Source: an uncultured Pelagibacteraceae bacterium
GTDB lineage: Bacteria; Pseudomonadota; Alphaproteobacteria; Pelagibacterales; Pelagibacteraceae
Length of the DNA: 64,000 bases
Reading direction: 5' to 3'
Assembly (NCBI GenBank): GCA_902539165.1
Contig: CACBHY010000001.1
Location: 1 to 64,000 of the forward strand
The position numbers were made by a program, and so were the translations under genes. Below, piece after piece: positions 34,888-44,232 of this stretch (position 1 is its first letter; every line of letters starts with the position of its first letter). The notes under the pieces were generated by a model. It searched no databases. It was not told the DNA's origin and was given only the letters and a program-made list of their open reading frames with translations.

Positions 34888-35598
34888 ATGTCAGAAAAAT
34901 ATCTTATTTTTGGTGCGACAGGATCTATTGGATCTAGCCTATCAGAACAGTTAAAAAATTCTGGTAATGATATCCATTTAGTTGCTAGAAAAGAAACTGA
35001 GGTAAAAGCTATTGCAGATAAACTAGGATGCTCTTTTACTGTAGCAGACGTACTAGAAGAAAATTTCATCGAAAAAGTTAAAGTCGACGCACCAGATATA
35101 AAAGGAATTGCTTATTGTGTCGGTTCGATAGATTTGAAACCTTTAAGAATGGTGAAAGAAGAAGATTTCAACAAATGTATGAAGTTAAACTTATATTCAG
35201 CTGTTGAAGTAATCAAAGGATACCAAGAGAGTTTGAAAAAAAACAAAGGATCGGTTGTTTTATTTTCTACTGTCGCTGCACAAAGAGGTTTTACCAATCA
35301 TTCTATTATAGCATCTACGAAAGCAGCTGTTGAAGGATTAACTGTCTCCCTAGCTGCTGAATTTGCTCCGAATATAAGAGTAAATTGTGTTGCTCCAAGC
35401 CTTACAAAATCTAAAATTGCTGAGCCAATGTTAAAAAATGTGGCTATTGCAGAAGGAATTGCGAAAGCACATCCATTGAAAAGATTGGGTGAAGGCAAAG
35501 ATTCGGCATCATTGGCAAAATTTTTAATTACCGAAGATAGTTCTTGGGTTACCGGTCAAATTATTGCTGTTGATGGCGGAAGATCTAAGCTTTCATAA
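34888..35598 (+). CDS. SDR-family protein without the catalytic tyrosine
   Basis: The 236-residue Rossmann protein begins FGATGSIGSSLSEQL, a TGxxxGxG-like cofactor site, and ends SSWVTGQIIAVDGG as classical short-chain dehydrogenases do. The active-site region reads STVAAQRGFTNHSIIASTKA near residue 127-148: the serine and lysine are present, but the Tyr of YxxxK is Ile. It may bind nucleotide without normal redox chemistry. It is divergent from the photolyase with only 27 bp between starts, and similar SDRs are common beside photolyase genes. Confidence 0.9.
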   Translation: MSEKYLIFGATGSIGSSLSEQLKNSGNDIHLVARKETEVKAIADKLGCSFTVADVLEENFIEKVKVDAPDIKGIAYCVGSIDLKPLRMVKEEDFNKCMKLNLYSAVEVIKGYQESLKKNKGSVVLFSTVAAQRGFTNHSIIASTKAAVEGLTVSLAAEFAPNIRVNCVAPSLTKSKIAEPMLKNVAIAEGIAKAHPLKRLGEGKDSASLAKFLITEDSSWVTGQIIAVDGGRSKLS

Positions 35599-35599
35599 G

Positions 35600-36664
35600 G
35601 TGAAAAAGTTTTTTTTATCCTTAATTTTTTTTTTTTTAATTTGCTCAAATAGTTTTTCTAGCAATTTAAAGTTTCAAAAAATTGTTGATCTAGAGGATCC
35701 TTGGGGATCTTCATTTATCAATAATGATGAAATAATTGTAACAGAAAAAGGGGGGAAAATAAAAATTGTTAATGTTATTTCAAAAGAATTATTAGAAGTT
35801 AAACATAATCTAAATTTTCTCGTTTATGGTCAAGGTGGTCTTTTAGATATTATTCATCAAAATAATAATATTTGGATATCTTATTCTGAAGATAGAGGTG
35901 ATTGGAAAACAAGTACATCCATTGCAAAAGCAAAACTTAATAAAAATGAATTGAATTTTGAAAATATCTTTCAAGCAAATCCCCCTATAGACTCAGGCTA
36001 TCATTTTGGATCTAGATTGGTAATTAAAGATAATTATTTATTTGCAACTGCAGGAGAAAGAGGACAAGGAATGATTGCACAAGATCCAACGAAGCATCCT
36101 GGTAGTATAATTAGAATACATTTAGATGGTAGCATTCCCTCCGACAATCCAAAATTTGAAGGAAAATCAAATTGGCTCCCTGAAATTTATCAAATTGGAG
36201 TTAGAAACCCTCAAGGATTAGCTTTGTCTCCCTTTGATAAAAAAGTTTATATGAGCAATCATGGTGCCAAAGGTGGAGATTGGTTTGGAGAAGCAAAAAA
36301 AAGTGAAAATTATGGATGGAAAATTTTAGGCTGGGGTGGGACCAATTACTCAGGTACTAAAATCGGGCCTAAATGGAAACCTGGCTTTACCAAAGCAATT
36401 CAATATTGGGTTCCATCAATTGCCGTAAGCGCAATTTCCATTTACAACGGCCAAGAGTTTAGTGAATGGAATGGTCATGCTTTGATTACCTCACTCAAAG
36501 ATAAATCACTTAGAAAATTATTTTTTGATGATTTATCAAATATAAAAGAGGAAATAATTTTTCAAGATAAAATTGGAAGAATAAGAGATATTCAAATCCA
36601 TCCTGAGAGTGGAAAAATATATTTTTTAGCAGGCAATAGTCTTTGGTTGATGGAGAATAAATAA
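35600..36664 (+). CDS. secreted PQQ-dependent sugar dehydrogenase (aldose/sorbosone type)
   Basis: The 354-residue protein is a six-bladed beta-propeller of the soluble glucose/sorbosone dehydrogenase family. DSGYHFGSRLVI near residue 135 gives the catalytic His, and YQIGVRNPQGLALSP near residue 200 the PQQ-binding Arg; WVPSIAVSAISIYNG follows. I start at the GTG at 35600 because it gives a clean signal peptide (KKFFLSLIFFFLICSNSFS) and lies one base after the SDR stop; a start at 35564 would add 12 residues overlapping that gene. The enzyme would oxidise aldoses in the periplasm if PQQ is available. Confidence 0.9.
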   Translation: MKKFFLSLIFFFLICSNSFSSNLKFQKIVDLEDPWGSSFINNDEIIVTEKGGKIKIVNVISKELLEVKHNLNFLVYGQGGLLDIIHQNNNIWISYSEDRGDWKTSTSIAKAKLNKNELNFENIFQANPPIDSGYHFGSRLVIKDNYLFATAGERGQGMIAQDPTKHPGSIIRIHLDGSIPSDNPKFEGKSNWLPEIYQIGVRNPQGLALSPFDKKVYMSNHGAKGGDWFGEAKKSENYGWKILGWGGTNYSGTKIGPKWKPGFTKAIQYWVPSIAVSAISIYNGQEFSEWNGHALITSLKDKSLRKLFFDDLSNIKEEIIFQDKIGRIRDIQIHPESGKIYFLAGNSLWLMENK

Positions 36665-36718
36665 TTAATTTATATCGTTGTTATTTATTTTATAATAAAA
36701 GTTCATTTAATATATTTC

Positions 36719-37621
36719 ATGAATTGGGTAATTTTTACTATCTCAGGTGCTTTTTTTCAAAATTTAAGATCTTCTTTGCAAAAAAAATTAAATAAGGATC
36801 TTTCAACAGTTGCTTCAACATATGTGAGATTCGCATTTGCCTTACCGTTCGCATTATTGGTTTTCTTTTTAAACTTTGGTGGTTTCGAAATTATTTCAAA
36901 AATATTAGAACAGAAAAATTTTATCTATCTAACAATAATAGCTTCAATTTTTCAAATTATGTTTACTTTTACTTTACTTTATCTTTTTAATTTTTCGAAC
37001 TTTGTAGTTGGAACATCATTAAGTAAAACTGAGGTAATTCAAGTAGCTATTTTTGAATATTTTTTGCTAAAAGATAAATTAAACATATTTGGAATTATTG
37101 GAATTATAATAGCAACAGTTGGGGTAATTATTATATCAGTAAAAGATTTAAAACTATTTTTTAGCAATTTTTTCTCAAAAACTACCTTAATTGGATTAAT
37201 GACAGGCCTTCTTTTAGGATTAAGTGTCGTTTTTTTTAGAGCTGCGACATTATCTTTAGAAAATTTTTCATCAAACTTCGACAAGGCAATTATTACCTTA
37301 TTTTTTGGTTTAATAATCCAAACATTTATAATTTCAATTTATCTTTTTATATTTGAAAGATCAGAGTTCAAAAAATTTCAAAGTAATAAATTAGCAAGTT
37401 GTTTAGCCGGGCTTACTGGATTTCTAGCTACACTATCATGGTTTTTTGCTTTTACTTTTATTCAGGCATCTTTTGTAAGAGCCTTGGGACAAGTTGAGAT
37501 TTTTTTTAGCTTTGTATCTTCAAAATATTATTTTAAAGAAAAAATTACAAAACTGGAAATCATTGGAATTATAATATTTGTCATTGGAGTAACTGTAATG
37601 TTATTAACTAAAATGAATTAA
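36719..37621 (+). CDS. EamA/DMT-family permease
   Basis: The 300-residue protein has about ten hydrophobic segments in two EamA repeats (first from MNWVIFTISGAFFQNLRSSL, second from TTLIGLMTGLLLGLSVVFFR). Its motifs YLFNFSNFVVGTSLSKTEVI near residue 85 and SFVRALGQVEIFFSF near residue 243 recall a DMT subgroup found in marine bacteria. The substrate is unknown. It is not closely similar to the other DMT protein at 8364-9269. A 54-bp gap precedes it. Confidence 0.88.
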   Translation: MNWVIFTISGAFFQNLRSSLQKKLNKDLSTVASTYVRFAFALPFALLVFFLNFGGFEIISKILEQKNFIYLTIIASIFQIMFTFTLLYLFNFSNFVVGTSLSKTEVIQVAIFEYFLLKDKLNIFGIIGIIIATVGVIIISVKDLKLFFSNFFSKTTLIGLMTGLLLGLSVVFFRAATLSLENFSSNFDKAIITLFFGLIIQTFIISIYLFIFERSEFKKFQSNKLASCLAGLTGFLATLSWFFAFTFIQASFVRALGQVEIFFSFVSSKYYFKEKITKLEIIGIIIFVIGVTVMLLTKMN

Positions 37622-37628
37622 TTTTTTT

Positions 37629-37895
37629 TTAGTTATCTAATAACTTACTTTTTGCTTTTTCAAATTCTTCTTGAGTTATAACTCCACTTTCTCGTAAATT
37701 ATTTAGTTTTTCTAGCTCTTCACTTAAAGTATTAATTTTATCTGGTGAATTTAAATCACCCTCCTCATTAACTTCCTCTTTTTCTGCTCTATTAGCTTCT
37801 TTCGCTTTAAAACCCTCCATTATAGCAGTAGCTCCTAGATACAAGACGTATGCAATAATAGGAATTACTAACCCAAAAAAAATTATTTTTTCCAT
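37629..37895 (-). CDS. SHOCT-domain small membrane protein
   Basis: This 88-residue protein has one N-terminal helix (FFGLVIPIIAYVLYLG), an acidic linker and a C-terminal SHOCT domain: LEKLNNLRESGVITQEEFEKAKSKLL. SHOCT is a short oligomerisation/adaptor motif of unknown specific role. It is 3 bp downstream of another small membrane protein gene on the same strand. Confidence 0.85.
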   Translation of the reverse strand: MEKIIFFGLVIPIIAYVLYLGATAIMEGFKAKEANRAEKEEVNEEGDLNSPDKINTLSEELEKLNNLRESGVITQEEFEKAKSKLLDN

Positions 37896-37898
37896 ATT

Positions 37899-38102
37899 TT
37901 AATCATCATCCTCTTCTCTCCATTTTTTTTCGTACATTAAGTAAGCTGCGTATATTACTGAAAATGTACCTACTATCATACCATAATCAAATCCTGTTTG
38001 TTGATCATGCAAATACCATCCTAATTGGGTCGCCCCAATTGGTGGAACGGTTAATAATAGAAAAATTATTCCAATTCTGTATGGGTACTTTGGTTTTTTC
38101 AT
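37899..38102 (-). CDS. 67-residue membrane protein, unknown
   Basis: The protein has two hydrophobic segments (IGIIFLLLTVPPIGATQLGWY and GMIVGTFSVIYAAYLMYE) and a charged end (KKWREEDDD). It lies 3 bp upstream of the SHOCT-domain gene, so the pair is probably co-expressed. I do not recognise the family. Confidence 0.7.
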   Translation of the reverse strand: MKKPKYPYRIGIIFLLLTVPPIGATQLGWYLHDQQTGFDYGMIVGTFSVIYAAYLMYEKKWREEDDD

Positions 38103-38132
38103 TATTACACATTAACAACAATTAATAAGAGT

Positions 38133-38810
38133 TTAACTCTTTGATCTAAAGATGTGACTAAATACACCCGACCAGATCAGTTCATAATCTGAATTGCTAA
38201 CATAATCATAGATTTTACTCTGTTTTATCTCTTTTTCATGAATTTCCACACAAATCAATTCAGGTCTGAATTTTTGAATAGAAAATCCCTCTAATACTTT
38301 TAAATCTGCTCCCTCAACATCAATGTCAAGTAAATCTAATTTAATATTGTTAAAGTTTTTTTTCTCTAAAATTGCATCTAATGTAAAAGATTGTATTTTC
38401 GATTTTTTTATATCTCCCTGGAAAACTTTTAAAGCCTGTTCTTCCTCGATAGTGCTCAATTGACTCAATTTTTTTTGATGGAACATTTCTACGATTTCGT
38501 TTTTATTTGAAACTGCAAAATTACAATTAAAATCTTTAGGTCTTAAGTAATTAAAAAGATCAATGCTGAATTGATGAATATCTATATTTATCCCACACCA
38601 ACCTCTTTTATGAAGTAAATAAGTGTTATTTCTGTGAATTGGATGGTAACAACCAACATCTACATAGAAACCTTTTGTTTTATCCTTAAAGTAATCATTT
38701 AAAAATATATCTTCTCCGTCCATAGAATAAGATTTTTTTTTAATAAAAAATTTATGTTTAAAGTAAATATTGTGAATTATATGAATTTTTTTCTTTATGA
38801 TATTAAACAT
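38133..38810 (-). CDS. FkbM-family methyltransferase, copy 2
   Basis: The protein (225 residues from this start) carries YSMDGEDIFLNDYF, GFYVDVGCYHPIHRNNTYLL and LLDIDVEGADLKVLEG, the FkbM SAM and catalytic motifs, and parallels the copy at 29764. I use the methionine at 38810; a frame start at 38855 would overlap folD by 29 bp and add a stretch (NVLKGCTNNILYSL) unlike copy 1. It follows folD closely on the same strand but has no glycan gene next to it. Confidence 0.88.
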   Translation of the reverse strand: MFNIIKKKIHIIHNIYFKHKFFIKKKSYSMDGEDIFLNDYFKDKTKGFYVDVGCYHPIHRNNTYLLHKRGWCGINIDIHQFSIDLFNYLRPKDFNCNFAVSNKNEIVEMFHQKKLSQLSTIEEEQALKVFQGDIKKSKIQSFTLDAILEKKNFNNIKLDLLDIDVEGADLKVLEGFSIQKFRPELICVEIHEKEIKQSKIYDYVSNSDYELIWSGVFSHIFRSKS

Positions 38811-38826
38811 TAAAGAATATAAGATA

Positions 38827-39672
38827 TTATTTGTGCAACCTTTTAAAACATTCAATCGTATTTTTTAGTAAACAAGCTATGGTCATCGGCCCAACACCAC
38901 CTGGGACAGGTGTTAGTGCTTTTGCATTTTTCGATACCTCATCAAATGCTACATCTCCAACAATTCCATTTTCTGTCTTATTTATTCCTACATCAATAAC
39001 AATAGTATCTTTCTTTACCCAGTCTCCTTTAACAAGTTCTGGAATTCCAACTGCTGCAACTATAATATCAGCCTCTAAACATTCTGCTTTTAAGTCTTTA
39101 GTTTTTGAATGTGTAATTGTTACAGTACAATTTTCTTTCAAAAGAAGTTGGGTCATTGGTTTTCCATTTAAATTAGATCTTCCAACTATGACGGCTTTTT
39201 TTCCACTTAAATTTGGTTCGACTTTTTTAATTAATAAATAACAACCTAACGGGGTACATGGTACTGAGCTTTCATATCCAGAAGAAAGATTTCCAACATT
39301 CATTGGATGAAAACCATCAACATCTTTTGAGGGTAAAATTGTTTCAATTACCTTTTGTTTATCAATATGTTTTGGGAGTGGTAATTGCACTAAAATTCCT
39401 GAGACCGTTTCATCTGCATTTAATTGCTCAATTTTTTCTAATACTGTTTTTTCCTCGACTGAATCTGGATATTTAATAACTTCAGATTTTAAACCTACCT
39501 CATTTGCTGATTTTTCTTTATTTCGTACATAAATTTGGCTTGGGGTTAAATCACCTATAAGAATAACTGTTAAGCCAGGCACTTTATTATATTTTGCTTT
39601 TAATCCTGTGACTTCATGCTTAAGCTCTTGTCTTAATTCTGCAGCAGCTTTCTTCCCATCTATTAAAATCAT
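38827..39672 (-). CDS. folD: bifunctional methylene-THF dehydrogenase/methenyl-THF cyclohydrolase
   Basis: FolD interconverts 5,10-methylene- and 10-formyl-tetrahydrofolate. In the 281-residue protein YVRNKEKSANEVG near residue 48 has the catalytic lysine, PLPKHIDKQKV and DVDGFHPMNVG near residue 117 are the folate site, and VGRSNLNGKP near residue 160 binds NADP. TPVPGGVGPMTIACLLKNT ends the protein. Length is standard. It follows the YggT gene by 9 bp on the same strand. Confidence 0.98.
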   Translation of the reverse strand: MILIDGKKAAAELRQELKHEVTGLKAKYNKVPGLTVILIGDLTPSQIYVRNKEKSANEVGLKSEVIKYPDSVEEKTVLEKIEQLNADETVSGILVQLPLPKHIDKQKVIETILPSKDVDGFHPMNVGNLSSGYESSVPCTPLGCYLLIKKVEPNLSGKKAVIVGRSNLNGKPMTQLLLKENCTVTITHSKTKDLKAECLEADIIVAAVGIPELVKGDWVKKDTIVIDVGINKTENGIVGDVAFDEVSKNAKALTPVPGGVGPMTIACLLKNTIECFKRLHK

Positions 39673-39681
39673 TTTATCTTT

Positions 39682-39972
39682 CTAAAAAATCATTGGCGCG
39701 ATGTAGAGCTTCATACACATTTCAATAAACCAAATCAATAGTAGAAGAATTACGGGAGATATGTCTAAGGATCCTAAATTAGGTATAAAACGTCTGATTT
39801 TGTTTAAAATTGGATCTGTAAGTCTGTAGGTTAATTCTAAAAAAGAATAAACAAATCTGTTTTGAGTATTTAAAACATTAAACGCGATTAACCAGCTTAC
39901 AACTACATTTGCTATTACAACGTATGAGTAAAGTTTTAGAATTTGTAAAACTAAATAAAAAATTGCTATCAT
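39682..39972 (-). CDS. YggT-family membrane protein
   Basis: The 96-residue protein has two hydrophobic segments with the YggT signature YRLTDPILNKIRRFIPNLGS near residue 49 and LDISPVILLLLIWFIE. The role is not settled; relatives affect osmotic tolerance and, in chloroplasts, thylakoid and nucleoid organisation. It overlaps the MscS gene by 4 bp, an apt partner for osmotic function. Confidence 0.92.
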   Translation of the reverse strand: MIAIFYLVLQILKLYSYVVIANVVVSWLIAFNVLNTQNRFVYSFLELTYRLTDPILNKIRRFIPNLGSLDISPVILLLLIWFIEMCMKLYIAPMIF

Positions 39973-41054
39973 TTTTTTTCGACATATAACGACTGACTTG
40001 GAAAAGCAAAAGAAGCACCATTTTTTTCAACTATCTGTTTAATTTCTATTGCTAATCTCTCTTTCACTTCTAGAGAATTACTCCAACTATTAGAGTTTGT
40101 AAAACACCTCACCAATAAATCAATAGAGCTATCTGAAAATTTTTCTATTCTAACAGCAACTCCTGTTGCTTGGTTAAAGTCTGCACTTTTGTTAATATAT
40201 TCTTCTATCTCATCTCTTACTCTTTTTAATTGCTCAATCGTAGAGTCGTATTGAAGAGTAATAATCCACCTTACTCTCCAATTTGAAGTTTCACTTACAT
40301 TTATTACTGCATTTTCTGCAAACTGAAAGTTTGGAATAATTGCTAGTGACTTATCAAACTTTCTAATCGTTGTTGACCTAAAACCAATTTTTTCAACTAT
40401 CCCTTCTATAATTCCATCAACAGCAATCCAATCTCCAATTTTAAATCTTTTTTCAACTAATACTAAAATTCCTGAAATTAAATTTTTAAATAAATCTTGT
40501 GCACCTAAAGCCACTGCAACACCAAACAAACCAAGACCTGCAATAATTGGGCCAATTTTAATTCCCCATAACTCAAGAACTGCAGCTAAACCAAGTATGA
40601 AAATTAATACTTTTAAGGACTTTATTATCCATCCAATAAGTTCTCTTGTTAAAAGTTTATCTAGTCCACTTAATATATAAGATACAGGTTCAATTATTTG
40701 ATGAATAACCCAAAATATTAAAATGGTTATCAATGTTCTATTAATAGTATCTACTACATCTCTACCTTCTGCAGAAAAAGTCATATAGTAGCTTGCAATA
40801 AAAAAACCTAAAACAATTGGTAAAAATCTTGCCGGGCCTTCTAAAGCGCGAACAAAAGTATCGTCCAATTTGTTTGTGGTTCTTTTAGAAATAATTTCTA
40901 ATTTTTTAATAACTAATTTACTGATCAGGCCTCTAAAAATGAGAAAAACTAAAAAAATAGCAATACCAATTACGATTTGAAAAATATCAACCCCAAGAAT
41001 TCCCTTATTCCAAACCGATAAAAATATATCAGAAAAATTATTTATTATATCCAT
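39969..41054 (-). CDS. mscS: MscS-family mechanosensitive ion channel
   Basis: The 361-residue protein has about five helices; the pore helix AGLGLFGVAVALGAQDLFKN near residue 172 is alanine/glycine-rich as in TM3 of MscS, followed by the beta domain (RFKIGDWIAVDGIIEGIVEKIGFRST). It would open under hypo-osmotic membrane tension. It has more N-terminal helices than E. coli MscS. It lies 2 bp after hemD and overlaps yggT. Confidence 0.93.
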   Translation of the reverse strand: MDIINNFSDIFLSVWNKGILGVDIFQIVIGIAIFLVFLIFRGLISKLVIKKLEIISKRTTNKLDDTFVRALEGPARFLPIVLGFFIASYYMTFSAEGRDVVDTINRTLITILIFWVIHQIIEPVSYILSGLDKLLTRELIGWIIKSLKVLIFILGLAAVLELWGIKIGPIIAGLGLFGVAVALGAQDLFKNLISGILVLVEKRFKIGDWIAVDGIIEGIVEKIGFRSTTIRKFDKSLAIIPNFQFAENAVINVSETSNWRVRWIITLQYDSTIEQLKRVRDEIEEYINKSADFNQATGVAVRIEKFSDSSIDLLVRCFTNSNSWSNSLEVKERLAIEIKQIVEKNGASFAFPSQSLYVEKK

Positions 41055-41056
41055 GG

Positions 41057-41755
41057 CTAAATTTTATATAACAAAAACTCCTCTTCTCCAGGATTAAAAA
41101 GAAATATCTTTTTCCATTTAATTTCATTCAGTATTGACGAGGTTTTTTCACCTATACACATTAAATTCGTATCCATCCATCGACTTTCTAATTGATGAAT
41201 TTTGATAAAATTTAAAAAGCTTGATCCACTGTTTTGAGAGTAAACATAGACCATATCAGGCATATTTTGTTTTAATTCTTTAACGAAGTCTTCATTAAAA
41301 TTCTGGTTATGGTTGACCCTATAATTTATAATCCTCTTGATACTATAACCTTCTTTCAATAACTGCTGGTCAAGATCAACTGATATCGTTTCTCCACTCA
41401 CATAAAGTAACTGTCCTTCAGAGGAGCCATGATTTTGTAAAATTAATTCTTTTAAATTTGAAACATTACCTTCAGCTGCAATTGTATTTTGGAAACCAAA
41501 ACTTCTTGCTTTTTTTTCAGTTGCTTCTCCTACACAGAAACATTTGATTGTCTTATTAATTTCATCATGATTTAAAAATTTTACAGCATTAGCGCTAGTG
41601 AAGATAACTCCATTGAAGTCTGCAAAATTTGTTTCGTCATGAACTACTTTCTCAACACTTAATAAAGGAAGGTGAGAAACTTGATGGCCTAAGGATTTAA
41701 ATTTAACAATCATTTCAGAGCAGTCTTCTAAAGGTCTTGTTAGTAAAATATGCAT
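41057..41755 (-). CDS. hemD: uroporphyrinogen-III synthase
   Basis: HemD closes hydroxymethylbilane to uroporphyrinogen III. The 232-residue protein starts HILLTRPLEDC and has the GVIFTSANAVKF segment near residue 50 and VYVYSQNSGSSFLNF near residue 172, two recognisable spots of this divergent family. Placement one base after hemC confirms the call. Its product feeds heme and, with ccm genes in this window, cytochrome c. Confidence 0.92.
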   Translation of the reverse strand: MHILLTRPLEDCSEMIVKFKSLGHQVSHLPLLSVEKVVHDETNFADFNGVIFTSANAVKFLNHDEINKTIKCFCVGEATEKKARSFGFQNTIAAEGNVSNLKELILQNHGSSEGQLLYVSGETISVDLDQQLLKEGYSIKRIINYRVNHNQNFNEDFVKELKQNMPDMVYVYSQNSGSSFLNFIKIHQLESRWMDTNLMCIGEKTSSILNEIKWKKIFLFNPGEEEFLLYKI

Positions 41756-41756
41756 A

Positions 41757-42674
41757 TTATCTTTTATAAGAATTATTAGATTTTATTTTTAAAATTTGAC
41801 CTACTTCTCTGCCAATTTGATTAAAGTCTTCAAGTTTACCAGTTTTTTTTTCATAGTATCTTTTTAAACCGTCTAAAGAAAATAATTCAGCTTCAACGGT
41901 AATTTTACCACCTTCTACTTTAGAGTGGGCTCCAACTGCAGTTTCACAATCACCTTCCAAAACTTTTAAAATATTTCTCTCAATATGTGCTCTCATAAAT
42001 GTTTCGTTGTGATTTATTTTTTTTAAAACCGAGATTATTTCCTCATCACCCTCTCTACATTGAAGTGCAATTATACCCTGCCCAGCACTTGGAATTATTT
42101 TTTCTGGAGAAAATATTTCTGAAATTTCACTATCAAAATTCAAAAATTTAATTCCTGCATAAGACAACATTATTGCGTCATAAGTTCCATCTTTAAGTTT
42201 TTTAATTCGTGTATCAACGTTTCCTCTAATAAGTTTACATTCAAGGTCTGGTCTGATTTTTTTAATTTGATATTCTCTTCTAAAAGATGATGTTCCAATT
42301 ATAGAATTTTTTTTTAATTCACTTAATTTTTGTTTGTTGATCGTGATTAGAATTTCTCTTGGATCATTTCTTTCTAAGAATGCATCTGTTTTAAGACCTT
42401 GAGTTTCAAGAGCTGGCATGTCTTTAAGTGCATGAACTGCAATATCAATATTTTTATCTTGAAGTTCTTTTTCAATATTGCTTGAAAATAATCCTTTACC
42501 ACCAACTTCTGACAATCTTATATCCTGAAACTCATCTCCTTTTGTTGTAATTTTTTTTATTACAATATCTTCATTGCTAAAATCAGTACTTTTAACAATC
42601 TGATCTTTGGCTTTTTGGGCATAAAGCATAGCCAGCTTACTGCCTCTAGATCCAATGATAATTTTTCTGTTCAT
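41757..42674 (-). CDS. hemC: porphobilinogen deaminase
   Basis: HemC polymerises four porphobilinogens. The 305-residue protein shows IIGSRGSKLAMLYAQ at the start, AVHALKDMP near residue 81, IIGTSSFRREYQI near residue 124, RGNVDTRIKKL near residue 149 and the cofactor cysteine in EGDCETAVGAHSKV near residue 240, where dipyrromethane is attached. Normal length. It is divergent from tsaD with a 56-bp gap. Confidence 0.98.
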   Translation of the reverse strand: MNRKIIIGSRGSKLAMLYAQKAKDQIVKSTDFSNEDIVIKKITTKGDEFQDIRLSEVGGKGLFSSNIEKELQDKNIDIAVHALKDMPALETQGLKTDAFLERNDPREILITINKQKLSELKKNSIIGTSSFRREYQIKKIRPDLECKLIRGNVDTRIKKLKDGTYDAIMLSYAGIKFLNFDSEISEIFSPEKIIPSAGQGIIALQCREGDEEIISVLKKINHNETFMRAHIERNILKVLEGDCETAVGAHSKVEGGKITVEAELFSLDGLKRYYEKKTGKLEDFNQIGREVGQILKIKSNNSYKR

Positions 42675-42730
42675 AAATATATTTATTTCTTACTTGTATT
42701 GAGATTGTACAATTATTAAAAACTATTTGA

Positions 42731-43804
42731 ATGAGCAAAAAACCCTTAATTCTCGGAATAGAAACGAGCTGTGATGAAACGGCTGCATCAATTATAACTC
42801 AAAATGATCAAGGGAGTCCGTTAGTTTTATCAAGCGTTGTTTCAAGCCAAGTTGAAGTTCATAAAGAATTCGGAGGAGTAGTTCCTGAATTAGCTGCACG
42901 AGCACATATTGATAAAATTGATTGGATTGTTCAAAAAGCTATCGATGATAGTGGAAAAAAAATTAATGAAATTGATGCCGTAGCTTCAACTGCAGGACCT
43001 GGTTTGATTGTTTGTCTGTCTGTTGGTTTAAGTTTTGGAAAAGCTTTCGCAGCTTCAATTGATAAACCCTTTATAGCAGTAAACCACCTAGAAGGTCACG
43101 CATTAAGTCCTAAGTTAAATTCAAATTTAAACTATCCCTATTTGCTTTTATTGATTTCAGGTGGACACTCACAATTTTTAAATGTTCAAGGATTAGGAAA
43201 ATATAAAAGATTAGGCACAACCATTGATGATGCTTTAGGAGAAGCATTTGATAAAACTGCAAAACTTTTAGGCATTGAATTTCCAGGTGGTCCACAAATT
43301 GAAATTTTAGCAAAAAAGGGTGATCCTTATAAATATGATTTACCAAAACCTATTTTTAGTAAAGGTGGTTGTAATTTATCTTTTGCTGGTCTTAAAACAG
43401 CAGTGTTAAGAATAACAAAAAGTATTAAGTTAGATCAGGAAAAATTTGATCTAGCAGCATCTTTTCAAAGAACCATAGAGGAAATTTTACATAAAAAAAC
43501 TAAAGTTGCTTTTAAAGAATTCGAAAAACAAAATGAACTAACCGAAAAAAATTTTGTAGTTGCTGGAGGTGTAGCTGCTAATAAAAATATTAGAAATATG
43601 CTAATCAATTTATGTGAGGAAGAAAATTATCAAAGTATTTTTCCACCAATAGAACTTTGCGGGGATAATGCTGCTATGATAGCAATGGTTGGTTTAGAGA
43701 AATTTAAATTAAAAGAGTTTAGTCAATTAGATCACCCTGCAAAACCTAGATGGCCCCTTGATGAGAATGCTGCTTTTTTGAAAGGCGCTGGAGTTAAATT
43801 ATAA
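42731..43804 (+). CDS. tsaD: tRNA N6-threonylcarbamoyladenosine transferase
   Basis: TsaD puts the threonylcarbamoyl group on A37 of ANN-reading tRNAs. The 357-residue protein has ETSCDETAASI near residue 12, the metal motif VNHLEGHALSP near residue 117, LLISGGHSQ near residue 139, and FVVAGGVAANKNIR near residue 277. It is in the hemC-tsaD divergent arrangement common in alphaproteobacteria. The stop overlaps the EVE gene start by one base. Confidence 0.98.
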   Translation: MSKKPLILGIETSCDETAASIITQNDQGSPLVLSSVVSSQVEVHKEFGGVVPELAARAHIDKIDWIVQKAIDDSGKKINEIDAVASTAGPGLIVCLSVGLSFGKAFAASIDKPFIAVNHLEGHALSPKLNSNLNYPYLLLLISGGHSQFLNVQGLGKYKRLGTTIDDALGEAFDKTAKLLGIEFPGGPQIEILAKKGDPYKYDLPKPIFSKGGCNLSFAGLKTAVLRITKSIKLDQEKFDLAASFQRTIEEILHKKTKVAFKEFEKQNELTEKNFVVAGGVAANKNIRNMLINLCEEENYQSIFPPIELCGDNAAMIAMVGLEKFKLKEFSQLDHPAKPRWPLDENAAFLKGAGVKL

Positions 43805-44217
43805 TGCAATATTGGTTAATGAAATCTGAACCAGATGTATGGTCTATTGATCAACAAATAAAGTCAGGTGCCAAAGGGGCACCGTGGGACGGGGTAAGAA
43901 ATTATCAGGCTGCAAAAAATTTAAAGACAATGAAAAAAGGTGACCTTTGTTTTTTTTATCATTCAAATATTGGTAAAGAAATTGTAGGTATTGTTGAGGT
44001 CATTAAAGAGCACTATTTAGACAAAACTGATAAAAGTCGGCGCTTTGTTGCTGTTACGGTTAAGTTTAAAAAGAAATTAGCAAAACCGGTTACCTTAGAA
44101 GACATAAAAAAACATAAGGAATTGGGCAATTTAGCGTTGATTAAACAGAGCAGACTATCTGTAATGCCAATCGATTATAAAAGCTGGAAAATTATAAATA
44201 ACATGAGTAGAATTTAA
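43804..44217 (+). CDS. EVE-domain protein
   Basis: This 137-residue protein is a lone EVE (PUA-like) domain: WLMKSEPDVWSIDQQIK at the start, WDGVRNYQAAKNLKTMKKGD near residue 29, and FFYHSNIGKEIVGIVEV. EVE domains bind modified bases in RNA or DNA; the single-domain form is widespread near tsaD and its role is not established. It begins in the last base of tsaD. Confidence 0.95.
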   Translation: MQYWLMKSEPDVWSIDQQIKSGAKGAPWDGVRNYQAAKNLKTMKKGDLCFFYHSNIGKEIVGIVEVIKEHYLDKTDKSRRFVAVTVKFKKKLAKPVTLEDIKKHKELGNLALIKQSRLSVMPIDYKSWKIINNMSRI

Positions 44218-44232
44218 AAAAAAAATTTTCAC

